64,000 nucleotides of DNA from Apteryx mantelli (GCF_036417845.1 NC_089984.1:4526001-4590000); one strand, 5' to 3'; shown: positions 25,261 to 39,640, counted from the stretch's first letter. The notes: generated by a model from the letters alone, not told the origin. Numbers and translations are program-made.

Positions 25261-28200
25261 TTGTGGACACAACGGAGGAGGACAAGAGCACTGCGCAGCC
25301 AGAGGGCTCAACGGCCACCCGGCTCTCTCCTCGTATTCCAAACGACATGGAGATAAAGGCTCTGAGCTCGATTTCAGATACTGCGTATTATATAGCGGTA
25401 AAAAAATGCAAACTAGGTAGAAAACATTTGCCTTGTCCAATAAGGGGATAGGGGAATTGAAAAGAGGGTTTACTAGACCCAGCAATCCAAGTTTATGATC
25501 TCAGCAGTAAGTTAAAGGAACGACTGCACCTCTCGGGAAGACCCTCTCAAAACTGAGCTGCAGAGCAGCAGAACAGAAAGGATGAGGAGGAGCATCTATT
25601 TCAGCTGAGCAGAAATCAAGGAAGCCCAGAAAGAGCATCCACATCGCACCAGCCCACCAGCCGCTCTTGCCCCTTGATGCCACTTACAAGTTTTCAAACT
25701 GACACACATCCATTTGAGAAGTAGAGGAAAAAAAAAATCCAGAGTAGCAACAGTAAATAATTCAAAGAAATAGTACATAGTCTGAACTAGAAATATGTAT
25801 TTCTGCAGTTTGAAACCACTAGGAACTTCTCAGGTGACTTTCAGGCTCAAGCAGTAATGCTGAAGCTACCATTCAGGCACTCCATGAGCAAGACGTATAG
25901 TCGGAAGGTAAAGACGCTGCTCAGTTTTTTCACTTACAAATCTGCCTCAGAAATAAGCAGACATGAATGATGGAAGTTAGAAAAGAAAGTGTGAAATTAA
26001 ATACGGACAGATGTTTCCCTCTAGACATTTACCAATAATTTCTCCAAACTAGTCATGAGCAATAAAGCATTCGCAGCTTCCCTTAGTCGATAGGGACGCA
26101 TCTGAATAATTCCATAGGCAGTAGTTCTTAAATTAAAGCACAGTCTTGCTCTTATGCAAGCTATATTTTTAATCCAGTCTCTCTCACAATCAAGAGACCC
26201 TTCACCTTCTCCATACAACTCTTATTCTGTATCTGTAGTCATCATTTCAACTTGCTAGGCATGTTTAATTTTGCCATTTCTCATCCTCCCTTTCAGTCTC
26301 TCTACCGCCCACCAGAAGTGTCAGAAACAAATACACTAGAACACTGTAACCTCTGATGTTGAGAATTTTACTTTTCTTCATCCCTAACTCATTAACATTA
26401 AACACTGAAAACAATTCAAAGAAAAATCAAGTGTTTGTGCTGCAAGTCACGAATTTAATGTTATTTTGACAAGCAATAATATAGTCTTAGGGGACAGCCA
26501 CAAAGACATTTATAAAATCTTAACCACTGAACATCTTGGGGGTGAGGAGGAGATTGGACATGTAGATTTTCTTTGAAATATAGCTATAAAATATTATGCT
26601 CTCCAGTGCAAAAAGATCCGTTATCATGAGAAAAAGAGATGGTCTAAATTTAAAACTGGTTCCACTGATCAATAGGTGGTGAAAAGAGGGAGAGGGAATC
26701 TTCTCAGGGTGGAATAAGAGCGTATGAAAGAATCACACGGGGAAACATTTAGACAATCCTTCAAACCATCTGATGCCCAAGAAGCAACAGGCAGATCCAA
26801 AAACACGGCACAGGTTGCTCATACATCTTCCCAAGGAGTAACCAGCAGGCTCAAAGGTAGGAAGTTGTCCAAAGTAACATCACTCTGAAAGAGGACTTGG
26901 AAAACTAATGCCCCACTTCCAACCATCTCTCTTTAAACTCTGGCCATGTACTTATTCCAAAATCAGTGGAAAAAGTCAATAGTTGAGGCACATCTCTAAT
27001 CAAGCCTCAAAGTGACAACTGCCAGGCTTACAGATGATTATCTGTGAAAGCTGGATGTCTGTACAACTTTTATTGCTATTTTTAGAAGGTGACAATTCAG
27101 AAAGAACTGGCATGAAGAAGTGGACACTCAGCAAATGTGGCTTTGCTTATGTTCATCAAAAAGATGGGTGGCAATCATATTTATAACAGCATGACCGGTT
27201 CCTTTCCCAGCAACGGATCATATTGCCTTCCTCGGCCATGTTCTGTAACATTCGATACATACTCAACTGGCCAGTGCTGAGAAAAAAAACCTGTGGAACA
27301 GTGTGTCAGCACAGCCAACTCCACCCATTTTCCTTGTAATTATGGTGGCACTGGGCACACAAGCATGTGTGACAAGCTAGGTAAACCTCAAGCAAAAATA
27401 AAGTGTGAACAACAGAGAACAACTGAGTAACTTCATTTGAGAGATCGTCTATCCCATTCTCTTTTTTTCAGTTGAAAAGCCAGAAGCAGTGACCACAGGG
27501 ACACAACCTCCAACCAGAAGCTAATCCAGGCCCATCTAGCTCTGGTCACAGTGACCTGCAGGGGCCTTCAAACTTGATTCCTGTAGCAAATTGCAGTTAG
27601 GTATTAAAAGGAAGACCATGAAGCCCAGGAAGCTTCAGGTGAGCTACTAACCAAGACTGGTACTTAAGTGCATTACTCTGGTGCCCCAAACAGGACAGCA
27701 ACTACCTAATGCTACGTTCGTTTAATGTTGGTTACCACAACCTTCAGCGACCAGAGCAGGTCGCACTCAGCCTCTCCCCCTCAGACCACCATCTACCAAA
27801 AAAGAGCAAAAAGTGTCAAGACTCCAAGAGACTGTGCAGCAGCTGGAGTCACTGGATTTGGCTTTCTTGGAAGGTTTCCTATTTAGAGCATCCCTTCAGC
27901 AGAGAAAGGCAGACAGAGGAAGGCTGTAGCTATTAAAGTGAAGCACAGGTCTCCTCTCTGCCCTCCACCAGGATCACTAACCCTGTAACACCCCAAAGCT
28001 TTTCCTTCCAGAGAACCACCATTAGGCCAGATGACCCCTTTGCTCTTTCCCACAAATGCTTATTTCTTAGGAGAAAGAGAGCACGCAACATGACACACAC
28101 AAAGCCAAAGTCTTTTAACAATCCTTAAGAAGCTGAAAGAAAAGAGACTTCTATTTTACTTAATGTACTCATTGGGACCCTCATGAGTATTAAGGGCACT

Positions 28201-28979
28201 CACATTACAAAAGTGCATGGTTTGTAATCAACATTTATCTGCAGATGTCAGAAGGCAAGATAAACGCGTCGTGTCTTTGCATTAGAACATCAGCATAATG
28301 AGTCTGGCATTGGTTTGCCTGTAGACACGTAGAGGGAGAGTCCACCTGTAGCTGATGACTATCTGACTTTCTGAAGAGCACGACAAATAGTCTTTAAATA
28401 GTTTAGTCCAACAAGACTCTCCCATTTAAGATCCTTTTGGAGAAATTATGGAAAAAACATTAAGCTGACATATTTGCAACCTTGTCATAATTTACTTCTA
28501 AGTGTATATATAATTTTAAAAAAGCTTAACTAACATTTACAAGCAAAAACACTGTTTGCGACACAGTATCATCAAAATTAAGCGTTACTTTACCCTTCTA
28601 AATCAAAAGATTCAGTTTGTACTTCCACCTAGAGTTGGATTTATCACTTCCCCAGCATCCCATGCGAAGAACAAAGCAGGAGCAAGTCAACACAGACAAC
28701 ATAAACTTATCCAAAACAAATCACCTTTTAAAACTCTCTCATATATGCTGTGCTCTTCTACAGGTGAAAAAGAAGACCCCTCTCAAAAGGAAAGAGGGAG
28801 AGAAGTCATTCCCAGACAGGGCTACGGAGTCAGCGATGCTCCTCCTGAGCAGACCAATCGAGATCAGACATGTGGGTTGCACGCATGCGTTATCGCTGTA
28901 AAAACTAAATCCTTCCACAAATCACTACGGAGAACCAAGTTAGCAGTTTCATTTAACTAAACAATGCCCACAGCAAGTC

Positions 28980-29330
28980 CAATAAGTTGTGACTCAAGTC
29001 AGTTATGTTTTAAAAGACTTCTAATTATGAATAAAGGTTCAGAGTGACAGGGAATTTACAGCCCTTGCTAATTCATTTCAATGGTTAATTACCCTCAGTG
29101 AAATATTTACAGCTTGTTTACAGTTTGAACTCTACCAAGTTTGACTTCCAGCCATCATATTTTGGTACATATTAGACTGCTGTAATAAAGCCCCTCTAGC
29201 ATTAAAAAGCTTTTCCAAATAAAGCATAATTAATTTTTAACATCCACCTTTATTGGAAATATCAGCATCGGAAGGGAATTTATTTCAGACTAGGAAATAT
29301 GTTTGCATTTCTCTGTTTTAGTATGCCAGT
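28980..29330. promoter_or_regulatory. Candidate intronic regulatory block
   Basis: AT-rich, repeat-free segment with TCTAATTATGAATAAAG, GGTTAATTACC (a near-perfect palindromic homeodomain site at about 29082-29092), CTTGTTTACAG (forkhead-type), and CATAATTAATTTTTAAC. TGACTCA-like TGACTCAAGTCA lies at its left end. Function is inferred from motif density only. Confidence 0.28.
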
Positions 29331-30257
29331 TAGTGTTCTGCAATAGAGCTGGCTTAATACTTAGGTTTGTATAATAAAAAAAAATTTCTTATCTCACCTT
29401 TAAACTGAAGACTCCATGGCAGGACAACACCACTGTGCAAGCTGCTTGAGCTGGAAAGATGGTTCTTGCCCTCTCTGCCTGGTTCTTCTCCCTTTCTTCA
29501 TGCACACAAGCCACACAATTTAAGTGGCCCAATTCCCAGTTTCTCCTCACCTCAAGAGACTGAGGATGATTTTGGCAAACAAGGGTTGCAGCAAAACCAC
29601 TCAATCTTTTTTAATTATTCAGATTTTACGATCTACTTCTCCTGGAGGACACTTAAATCCCCAATTAGTTCAGACAGCAGCACCAGCACTGCTTCAAACC
29701 AGGCCCAAAGAGATAATTTAACCTAATACACTGGTGGTGTTCACTTAGTAACTCGTGCACATCAACAGTTTTCCATTTCACACACACACAGTCACCAGGC
29801 CACAGCTACAAATATTTTGAACGGTGTTCTCGCCTGGAAAGGTTTTCATTAAAATGACCCGTTCTCACCCAAAGGCTACACAAAGGACTGCAGAACACGT
29901 TCAAAGAAGCTCCCAAGCGAGGGAAAGCCTCACCTGCAATTCAGATGCGCATCTGAAGTACAATACCGGAGAAAAAAGCAAGGGGAAAAAACTAAACCGT
30001 CTCAGTCATGTTTAGTATAAAGCCAAAAGCTGGATTCTTGATGGAGGGAAGGACCAAAACCCAGAGACACAAAAACCATAAGAGGGCAATCCCCTCCGTT
30101 TCCAAAGCTCACACTCAGCCTCCACCTTCAACTCCTCCCTCCCCCTGCTCATCTTCTGCATTTCTCCACTTTTTGCAGCTATGGGAATCGGGGGGGACCC
30201 CAAAAAAACAGAAGAAACTAACTTGAGAAATCAACTATTCATATGACATCTCAGAGC

Positions 30258-30270
30258 GGGGGGGGGGGGG
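30258..30270 (+). repeat. Poly(G) run of 13
   Basis: Uninterrupted G13 followed by an A-rich purine tract. Similar runs occur at 39239-39250 (G12), 53359-53377 (G19) and 57093-57111 (G19). Confidence 0.6.
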
Positions 30271-33200
30271 ATTAAAAAGAAAAAAAAGAAAAAATCTTGC
30301 TAAAATCCACAAGTGCTTGCTGCAATTTCACATGTTAGACAAAAGTCTGCATTTGAAGAGCTCTCCTAACTAAATCAGACCGCTACAGCTTTTTGTTGGT
30401 CGAGTTTTCCCCACCTCTGAAAAGAATCATTTCTAAGGCCCGAATATTCCTCCTCGCCTTTTTTGCAAGCACCGCCACGTGCAACACATCACAACACATT
30501 AGGGGAAAACGTGATACGAAAACTGGCTCGTGTTTTGTATTTTCAAATTAAATTCAAGGTATGCACTTGCATCAGCCGCTCACAACAAGCAGTAAAAGAG
30601 AAAGCAGAGATCTTATCCCTCTACATGAGTAGCAGCCCATTTCACATGCAAACTACTGTCCTTCTGGACAAGATGGTTCGGATTAAGAGAGAAGAACACC
30701 GCTATTCCTGGCCTTCTTGCTGGCCAAGGTCTTACACATTGCAGCGAGCACACGATGCACGCACTTCACTTCGAGCATTATCACCAATTGCTACTCCACC
30801 TGCAGACAAGCCATCAGGAACACCTCTTAGGAGCAGGGGTTATATATTTCTTTTCATGAAGGAAAACGCAAGAACAGCTTGGGTTTCTTCAGCTATCCGT
30901 GCTCTTTGCTTTGCTTGGTGAGCAAAACTAGATATGCCCAAGAATACGCTCGGTCTTTTTGTTGCGGATATGCAAGTCATTGCCTATGGTAAATGGAAGT
31001 ATTTAGGTTAATGCAAATATTGCAGTGAGGGACAGATGCTTTTCCAAGGGAAGGGATGTTCCCCAAAGCTGTCTCTCCAAACATTTGCCCTCCCTCCTCC
31101 TTTTCCTCAAAAGTCACCCTAATGGGAAAGTTCGGAAGAGCCAAAAATTCTCCAAAAGAGAGTTGTAAGCTCCCTGGACCAGGGAAGAAAGCTTCACATG
31201 ACCAAAGAAAATCACAAGCAGATTTTTTCACAGGAAAGAAGATCTGACTGACAACAGCCCTGTAGAGTTTATAGTATAACTATTATTACTTCAGTATAGT
31301 TGCATGAGATTTAAGTTAGCAGAACCAATTAGGGTTGTGGAAAATAAAATTCAAGACAACTACCATATGCATATTTCCTATTTATAATGTGTTACGCTGA
31401 GGAAAATGGGGAAAAAATACTAGCTGAAGTAACAGAGCATGACAATCTTTTTTTTTTTCTTAAGGCCAATTAAGTTATTTCTCAAAGAAACTAATTAGTT
31501 TTTTTGCGAGAAGGTGGAGGGGCGGGGGGAGAAGAAAAGAACCCATACACATATCCAAACTACCTCTTCCTGGGGTTTACAGTTTGTGCACAGCCTCGCG
31601 CAAGTCCCAGCTCATCCGATTAAAGGCTGGTCTTCCGATGCGCTTTTCAGAGCTCCTGCCGTTAACTGCTGTTCCCCACCACTACGCCAGGGGCACACGG
31701 CAGCCTCCGACATCCTGAATTTCCATGCTTTGGCCTGACCTGCCCAGCCTCTAGCCTACCTGAGAAGAGCAAAGACTAGCAAAGCCTCCAGAGCAGCCCA
31801 AGAGTGGCATACGAATGGCTCCAGGGTGCATCTCGGCTTAAGAGAAACACGACGGAGAAGCAGTGGCGGGAATCCTCGTTCTGCTTATGGGAAGGCGCTT
31901 GCAACCAGCAAGGGGTCCTGGACACACCGCACGCTGGGTAGATAAAAGCACCAGAGCAGTTTTCAGGCTCTCCAGTCCGTAACACAACTTCCCACGTGAT
32001 GCTCCATGTGCGGGAGGCAAGAAGAGCAGCTGGCAGACCTGCCTGCTTTTCCTTCACCCTGTTGGGGCAAAAGCTATCTGAGTCGCAAGTGAAGAAGCCT
32101 ACTGACAACCAAGAGCCAACCATGCTTTTTCTGCACAGGGCAAGGGGAAGAAATAAAACCCACCCTGAACCAAGCAGCTCTCTGCCTTCGTCACTGTGCC
32201 CCACTGGCCTGAAGTTGATGCAATCAGACACAACTCTTCCGCTTCCCGCGCTGCTCCAACCCAGCCTGCTCCCTGCTCCTTGGCAGCTGCAAAACCCTGT
32301 GGCTTTACAGCTGCTGCCTGCAGGCAACGGAGCAAATGAGCAGGGAAAAGCCCAAGACACCTGGGGAGATATTAGGCAATGGGGGGGGAAAAAAAAAAAT
32401 CACTGAAGAAATGCAAGAGCCAAGTGTCCACATGTAGCAACTCCTCAGCTACAGGTGCATCCAACTTCAGGCAAAGGCTGCAGGCACCTCAGCAGCCCAA
32501 AACTGCACTCACCTGCAGCTCCAGGAAGGGATGAAAGATGACCTCCCAGAACATTTATTTTTGAAAAATATATGTATATACATTTCACACACATATAATA
32601 TATAATTATTAGCACCACCCAACCCAGCTACCACATCTCAGTAAGCTGTTTTCAAAAAAATGCCCCCGAGGAAAGGGCCAGAGGGTTTGGGGTTTATTCC
32701 TTTAAAGGACAGCATACAAGGAAGCTCGCATAGCCAAAATCTCATCTGTTCAAAGCCAAAGATTAAGTACATCAGGATACTGGTCTGCTGACATTTGCAA
32801 TACTGACCCTAATGCATAAATATTAAATAAAAGGAAAACCAACAAAAGTGCATGATAATTGGAAGACAATACCTTTAAAACAGATCTAAAGAAACAGGAA
32901 AAACAGCTCAATAAATCCCACATCCTTCTCAAAACTGTTTTCTTATTAATGCGACTAATAAAGCTTGGCTAGAATACAGAAACGGCGCATGAAGAATGGA
33001 GAGTATAAACACAGTTACTGTTTGGGAAAATAAGGGTGAACACACAGATTATTATGAAGCCCAAGAGAGCAAAATAAAGCTCTGTTCACTGCAAGAATAT
33101 TAATTCTGAATTAATTTCTTGAATTTTTTACATGCATGGCAACTTCAGGCTAATATTTACGACATACCTGGTTTTATCTTCATATATCAACTATTCAGGA

Positions 33201-33770
33201 CCGTATATTCACAGTCTGCTGAGTACACAAATTAGCCCTTTGGTAAGCGAGGATAAACCAGCAGATAGCACAGCGTGGAGTAGCAGTAAAGTGTGGTTTG
33301 GTTTTTTTTTGGAAGTCAAAGCAGCTATGCAAAAACCTCATCCAGCTTCTGTTGCACTTGCACTGCTCTCAGACAGAGCTGCAAACGCTGCCTGGGTCCA
33401 GGCCGCTGCAGCCAGAGTCCTGTGTTACCGCCACAGTGCCGCGAGCAATTTTAAAAAATATATATGCATATATTACTGAACAGATTTCACTTCCTTCAGA
33501 ACACGTTACAGCATTTTAGGCAAACAAAAAATATCTTTACAGATTTTCTGCTGTGCTATTCCCTTCTCCTCTCTTGCTAACCATAAGGATAGTTGCAGGT
33601 TTGAAAACTGCTTAGAGGAAGCATTTTATATACCAAGACTCACCTCATCATCCACAGAAATTCATGCACCTCTCCCTTAATAAACTCATGTTTTCGGCAG
33701 CCTCCTAGGCTGTTCTATGAAGTAAGTTTTCATGACTATATTGGTAAATGAGGTAGCCATCCTTAAGTAG

Positions 33771-33825
33771 TCTGTGTGTGTGTGCAGGTAGGCATGTGGG
33801 TGCACATGTGTGCATGCAGGTATAC
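33771..33825 (+). repeat. Degenerate GT-rich microsatellite
   Basis: (TG)n followed by degenerate units of GCATGTG and GCACATGTG type. It looks like an ageing GT microsatellite. Confidence 0.5.
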
Positions 33826-36800
33826 ACGCTACTACTTCATCTCAGAAGAGTTTGGCATTTCTAGGGTTTAACTTACATTCGGTTAATTTTTATTACTCAC
33901 TAAAAAAGATTTTAAATGCAGAAACCAATAACTTTTTTCATTTCATACTGTTACCAGGTCTAGTTAACAAGACAAAGAATTAACCATCAGCTTATGCATT
34001 GCCAGCTTATTTTCTCTTTTTCTATCAATGCACAAAATCCCAAACCAAACCAACAAAAAACCAAAACAGTCACTCTCTCAACCTTTAAGTGCAGCACCTT
34101 GAAAAAGCAAAGTATTATTCAAGGCTAAGTGGGAAAACAGTACTAAGCACGGCTGAATCTTTCTCACCTTAAGAAAAGCTGCTACTTACACTAGTCTCTC
34201 ATTAGCCATTGCTCTTTTTGCTTGGAATAAGGGGATTAATTAACTCATTTTTATACTGCACACCAACATTATCACCGTATTCCCATTCCTGGGGCACCTA
34301 GGAGCCTTAAGCAGCATTTACTTACATGCCAGAAGCTAAACACTGGCTATTCGCAGGTAACTGTGAGGATCTGTAGGCTATGAGAAACATATGAGAAGGT
34401 GTTTTTCCCTCAAATACAGGGGGGGAACCCAAGCTCGCCGTGAGCTAGCGCTGGAGAAGAGATTTTTCCATAGGATGTGACTAGTTTTAAACCTGTTCCC
34501 CATTCATTAGCCACGAATAGAAAAAGCAGCAGTCAAAAAGGCCCCCCGTTCTCATCTCCCTTAACTGCTCTTCATGGAGCTTTGCCTAAGCCTCCAAAGA
34601 AAGCGATATCGGAAAGATCGCAAATGCAAAACAAGTTACTTATTCTTGGGAACGTCTGAAGGCCAGATACAAAAACCAAGGATTATTTTTGCTAAAAGGC
34701 ATTGGTTTCATTCAACTATGCTGCAACTTGATCTATGTTTCTCTTTATCCAGAAAAGCTTGATGAATTTGCCCGGTCTTATACATTCAAAGACCCAGCTC
34801 TATCTAGATATATAGAGAATTATGTAGGACAAAAGATAATACTGCTATTGAGGAGTATTTTTCAGACGCATGTTTCAGTCCACCTAAACTCCTGGTCAAT
34901 ACTACATGGTGTTTCAAAGAGAAAAATGACAAATCTGATGCTCCCAAGACAGTTCAAATCTTCAAATATTATTTTACAAAACTGCATCTTGACAGGAGCA
35001 TTTACCAGAACTGAATAAAAACACGACATGGACTTTGCTGTGACAGCAACTTGCTTTTCCAAGAAAAATAAGTGTTTTCCAAGGAAGCAAGGCAACTGTA
35101 CACAGGTGTAAGCGTGCAGTAAGAAAAACTGTTTTAATGCCTATAAAATTACAACTCAGTGCTTCATTAGTAGCAATGGTAGTCTTAGGTTAGGGCTTTC
35201 ACGCTCCTATGAATATTAGGATCACAACATGTGCTGGTAATGGCAAAAATCACAACCATAGCAAACCTGAACAGGACCATTTCCAGAAGGCACCCAATTA
35301 GGACTCCAAAAATCAAAACAGCACAAATAACTCTGCTCTGAACAATAATGTGCAGCTACTCTTTGTCCAAATGCTATACACATCCCAAATAACATCCCAA
35401 AATCTATTCCGGTATCAAAATTTTACATTAACAACATAAAACGAGCACATTAAGGACCAAAGAAAAGGTATCTTTAAGTATTCTTTCCTGTACTGGAGAG
35501 CCGCATGAATGATGAAAAACATTAATTCACTCAAAAGAAAAACAAAACACAAGCGTTCAGAAACTATTTCATTTTTGCTCTTTAAAAGTCAAATCCATAC
35601 TATTTTGAACTCTGTAGTATACTATTTCATAAGTCTTAGATTTTAAAGGATAACAGTCTGGGAGGGGAGGGGGAGTTGAAAGACATTTGCTGTTTCACTT
35701 CTAAGTTGCCTAAGCAACATTTACAAATCACAACTAAATTAAGCTAGGTTGTTACATCTTCTATGAGTTTCCATACAAAGGTCAGGCTACTAGAGATCAG
35801 AAAAACAAAGAATACAGCGAATCTCAGGAGTTCAAAGAAAAAAATATTAGTCCATACCTAGCTTGCAAGTAGCCCACAGCCACAAATCTTAGTCTTCTGC
35901 TTAAAACGAACTGAGCATTTGTTACCAACTCAGGAAACCAGAAAAATGATTTAAAGTTTTACTTAAGGGAAAAGATACATATTTAAAATATATTAAAAAC
36001 TTTTTTTTCCTGGATTTTCTCTCTCTCACACACACACTTGCACAAAAATCAAACCTCAGAATCTCTTTATAAAGGCAACCACTTTTTCTCCACTGCCTGT
36101 TACAGCCACTAACCCCCCTCCACACTAGCAGAAACCAGGTCCTCCAGAGCTGTAGGGTCTTTACCTCACCCACAGCAGCAGGACTCAAGGGCTCCCCAGC
36201 TCCAGCAACCCTCCTTGCAGCACCAGCCAAATCCCCATCTCTGCTCCCCTGCTCCGTGCTAACTAGGCAGCCCATCAACTCTGATGGGCCACACATGAAA
36301 GTCATTTTTTTAGCTGCCACAGGTGCACAGCATTGCTGGGAAGCAACAAGGACTAAGCTCGCAGGGTGAAATAAGGATTTTGAGAAAGCCTACAGAAAGC
36401 GAGCAATGAAGTTTGACTAGAAGCTGGAAGAACCAGCCATCAGACTAAAGCAAATGGACAAATCAGCTGTCAAATACCCCTGAGCGCTGCCCCTTTGGCC
36501 TCATCCACACTGGATGGTGGGAGAGTTCAAGAGATGACTTCTGCTGGCAAAGCTCATGCAGTTGCTCCAATGGAAAGCATGAACCAAGCAAAGTTGTCTG
36601 CGTTTTCCACGTATACCTACGTAACATCCGTGCAGCAGTCTCTAATTTTCTTTTTCCCTGTTTGGGATCAAACCTTTCATGTAAATGAGGCCCCTTCTCC
36701 AAAAGCAACAAGTTTTGGAATTTTTAAACTGTCATGAAAATGCTAATAGTTGCTTTAATGGTATTTCTGAGCAACTGAGCATTAGAAATGCTTGGGAGCA

Positions 36801-38233
36801 GCTGGTGGACCTTGAGAGCTCAAAAATCAGAGAAAACAGCAGAAGAGCCCTTACCAGGAATTTGGGGGTTATTCGGAATTTGTCAGCACGCGACTTACAA
36901 TTGTTCAGTTTCCTGAAGGTTAAAAATTCTGCAAAAAATAGTCATACAAAGCAGGATTTGCACCCATTTTAAATGCCAAAATTATAAATCTTGAACATCC
37001 TTAGTTTAGCTCTTCCTAGCCTTTGGAACTAATGGGACAATTAAATGTGGTGTATCAAGAATGAGAGCACTTTGATGCTAAGCTTTACTTACAGAACAAC
37101 TGATGAAGTAGTATTGCATATGCCACTCTGTGCGCTAAAAACAGCGTGTGCAGATCTTCCTGGAAAAAATGATAAATTGAGGTTGTTCTCATCTGCATAA
37201 TAGCTGAACTTTATGGCCTATGTCATCAGCATTAACGTATAAGACGAGGACAATAGCAGCCTGTTACGTGAGTGTAATCAAGGAATAAAGAAATAAATAA
37301 AATAAACAAACGAACTCTCCAGAATGGAGATTTCAAAATCTACCATGCTAGCAGCGAATCCAAGGCTAAGTGCAGCTGTATCACAACCTCCTGGGCAACG
37401 ATCAACAGGGGCTTAACGAAAATATTCAAAGGTGGCATTTGTGATGGAGAACCTGACAAGCTCTAAGTTAAGGTGATGGATTATGGCGAGCAACTTACAC
37501 CAGCATCAGCCAAAAGCCATATGGCAACACGGTGCAAAACAGCGGCTATTTTGAACAGGTAGTGTCAGAGGAGTGAAATTAAGGGCAGCACCATGCTTTG
37601 GCTCGTTTCCAGCTCCAAAGCTCCTTGCAGCAGCCAAGGTGATGGTGGGACTGGAAGCACCTGGAGTTGAGGGCTGCCCCACCAGACTGAATCTCATACA
37701 GCTGGGGAAGGTTTAAGAATCACCTTTTCTCAGGAACCACCCCAAGGCTTTAGAAATTTCTTTCTGGAAAGGATATAGACATTACAAAACAGCCCCAGCC
37801 AAGGAAATCTTACAGAGATGTCCCCTGGGCACTGCGGCTGGCTTCACTATCGATAGCTAGAAATTACCGAAATAAGAAGGGAACCAATCTCCTTCCCAGT
37901 CTTGCATTAGCGAAGGGCTAAAAAGCTCTGAACGGACCCTGTGGGCAAGGAAATTCAAGAATTTACAAATCATCTATTAAAAACACTAATGGGAATGGGC
38001 AGCGATAGCTCAGAGTACATTCATCATTCATGATAAGAGAGAGACCCTTGAGTTTCTTTGAAAATATTCTGTCCAAAACCAGGAGGTTTTTAACTGAGCA
38101 GTGATCTGAGAAACCCCAAAATAAATGCAGATCTTGGACAAAAATTACTAACTGCCTAAACAGGTTTTATTAGAAAACCTATTACTTATGAGGCATCAGC
38201 AGCTGACAAAAATCAAACCAGTAACAGAAGCTC

Positions 38234-38253
38234 AAAAAAAAAAAAAAAAAAAA
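38234..38253 (+). repeat. Poly(A) run of 20
   Basis: Uninterrupted A20 with no recognisable retroposon upstream. Confidence 0.6.
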
Positions 38254-38499
38254 GGAATGTTCCATTTGTTAGCAATAGGTTGGGTGAAATATGTGCAAGT
38301 TTTCTTGATTTAAAAAGATAAATTTCTACAAATAGCAAGCATCTGGTGTTGTTTTATGGTTTTTTTTTTTGTTTTGCCTTCTTTTTTTTTTGCTTCTAAA
38401 CGCAAAGCCCATTGCCCGAGAGAGCAGCAAAGAGGAGTGAGCTTGCTTTCGTGCCCTCGGTGTGCAGCGCGGGGGGGATCGCGGCTTCTCGCGGCTCTG

Positions 38500-39010
38500 T
38501 TTGAATACTAATCCCAATTAGGGGAAGATGAGCGCATCTGCACCCAGTGGGAGGACTCACAACATCTGCGGGCAGGGAATGTGATTAGCAAGCGTGAGGT
38601 ACTGCGCTTACTACAGCGCTCGTTTTTGGAAATAAAAAACCCAGAATTGCGTTGAATGCGAATTTGAAGGAGAGTAACCAAAGGAAGGAGCCGCTGAGCT
38701 GCAGTTTAAACGTTGTCGAAACTCAAAGGTAGGACGGTAGCGGCACTGCATGAAAAGTCAACAGGAGCCTCTGAGCGCAGGAACGGAGACTACAGAACAT
38801 CTCATCCCTTTATTGTGGCAGGAAAATAAAACTGTTTTTGAAAGGAACCATAAAGCTGTAAGACAAAGTGATTTCTGAGCTAATTTAAAGGATTACCTAA
38901 AAACCTAATAATCTCCTGTTGTAATTAGACAAATGGCATACTCAGATCAATTAAGCGTGTCATTAATAAGAGTATAAATTCCTCCCCTCCATAAAAAGGC
39001 CAAAATAAGA
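38500..39010. promoter_or_regulatory. Motif-dense candidate enhancer
   Basis: Contains ACTAATCCCAATTAGG (a bicoid/OTX-type TAATCC beside CAATTA), two CATCTG E-boxes, and at 38870-39000 a run of homeodomain cores: CTAATTTAAAGGATTACC, TGTAATTAGACAAATGG, ATCAATTAAGCG and TCATTAATAAG. Six or more TAAT/ATTA cores lie within about 130 bases with no simple-repeat structure. This is the densest such cluster I noticed. Inference only: enhancer of a developmental gene. Confidence 0.33.
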
Positions 39011-39238
39011 GTGCTCTATTGGACCGTTCTTCCATTGAGAAATACCAGTTCGTCCGAAAATCCTCAGATGAAATCACCATGCAAAACATTGCAGACACAC
39101 AAAAACTATTATCCTTCCAGTTGAAAATTCAGACGCGTAACTCAAACTCAAGAAATGATGAGCAACAAAGTGTTCCAGTTCCTCTGAAGTATGGAATATT
39201 GAGTTGCATCTCAGAAGCCTTAAAGAACCTTAAAAAAA

Positions 39239-39250
39239 GGGGGGGGGGGG
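39239..39250 (+). repeat. Poly(G) run of 12
   Basis: G12 preceded by A7. Simple sequence. Confidence 0.6.
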
Positions 39251-39469
39251 AGAAGTATTGCACAAAAAATGCTAAGATGCAAGAATAATCCCTGAGCTAT
39301 TTTAGCACTAATCTAAATTTGGATGGGACAAGATAGTGCATTAGGATGTAGAATTACATCAGTGAAGGCTGGAAACCTCTGCTAGTGTTTTCAAAGCGCA
39401 AAGCAGCTTATTCCTACTGATAGGCGAGAGGCTCTATGAAACACTAGGATCAGAGACCTGTGCTTAGCT

Positions 39470-39640
39470 GCCTCTCAGCAAATTTTTAATTTATTGGCAT
39501 TGAAAACAATTGTCCAGGACTCTTTACAAACTAAAAGACGTTTCCGCTCACATCTGCCCTAGATGAGCATAATTCTACACTTTACTTGTCTGTGTTGGAC
39601 AACAGCTGCAATAATAATAAAGTTACTTTGGGAGCGATGC
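39470..39640. promoter_or_regulatory. Candidate regulatory block with SOX-like palindrome and E-boxes
   Basis: AACAATTGTCC contains the palindrome ACAATTGT, which reads as two inverted SOX-type ACAAT cores. Within 130 bases follow CACATCTGC and ACAGCTGC E-boxes and AATTTTTAATTTATTGG. It may be one unit with the block at 38500-39010. Motif-based inference. Confidence 0.27.

Larger units (their letters stand above)
22570..38499. other. Intronic DNA, no supportable exons
   Basis: Apart from the candidate regulatory blocks and simple repeats listed separately, I see no recognisable gene, RNA or transposon. The 194-codon minus frame at 31776-32360 begins with GTG, contains no recognisable domain and lies in a GC-richer patch. 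AT-rich simple tracts occur near 32563-32610. Confidence 0.38.

Noticed and set aside
31776..32360. 194-codon minus-strand open frame
   Set aside because: It opens at GTG, has no domain I recognise and lies in a GC-richer patch where stops are rarer.
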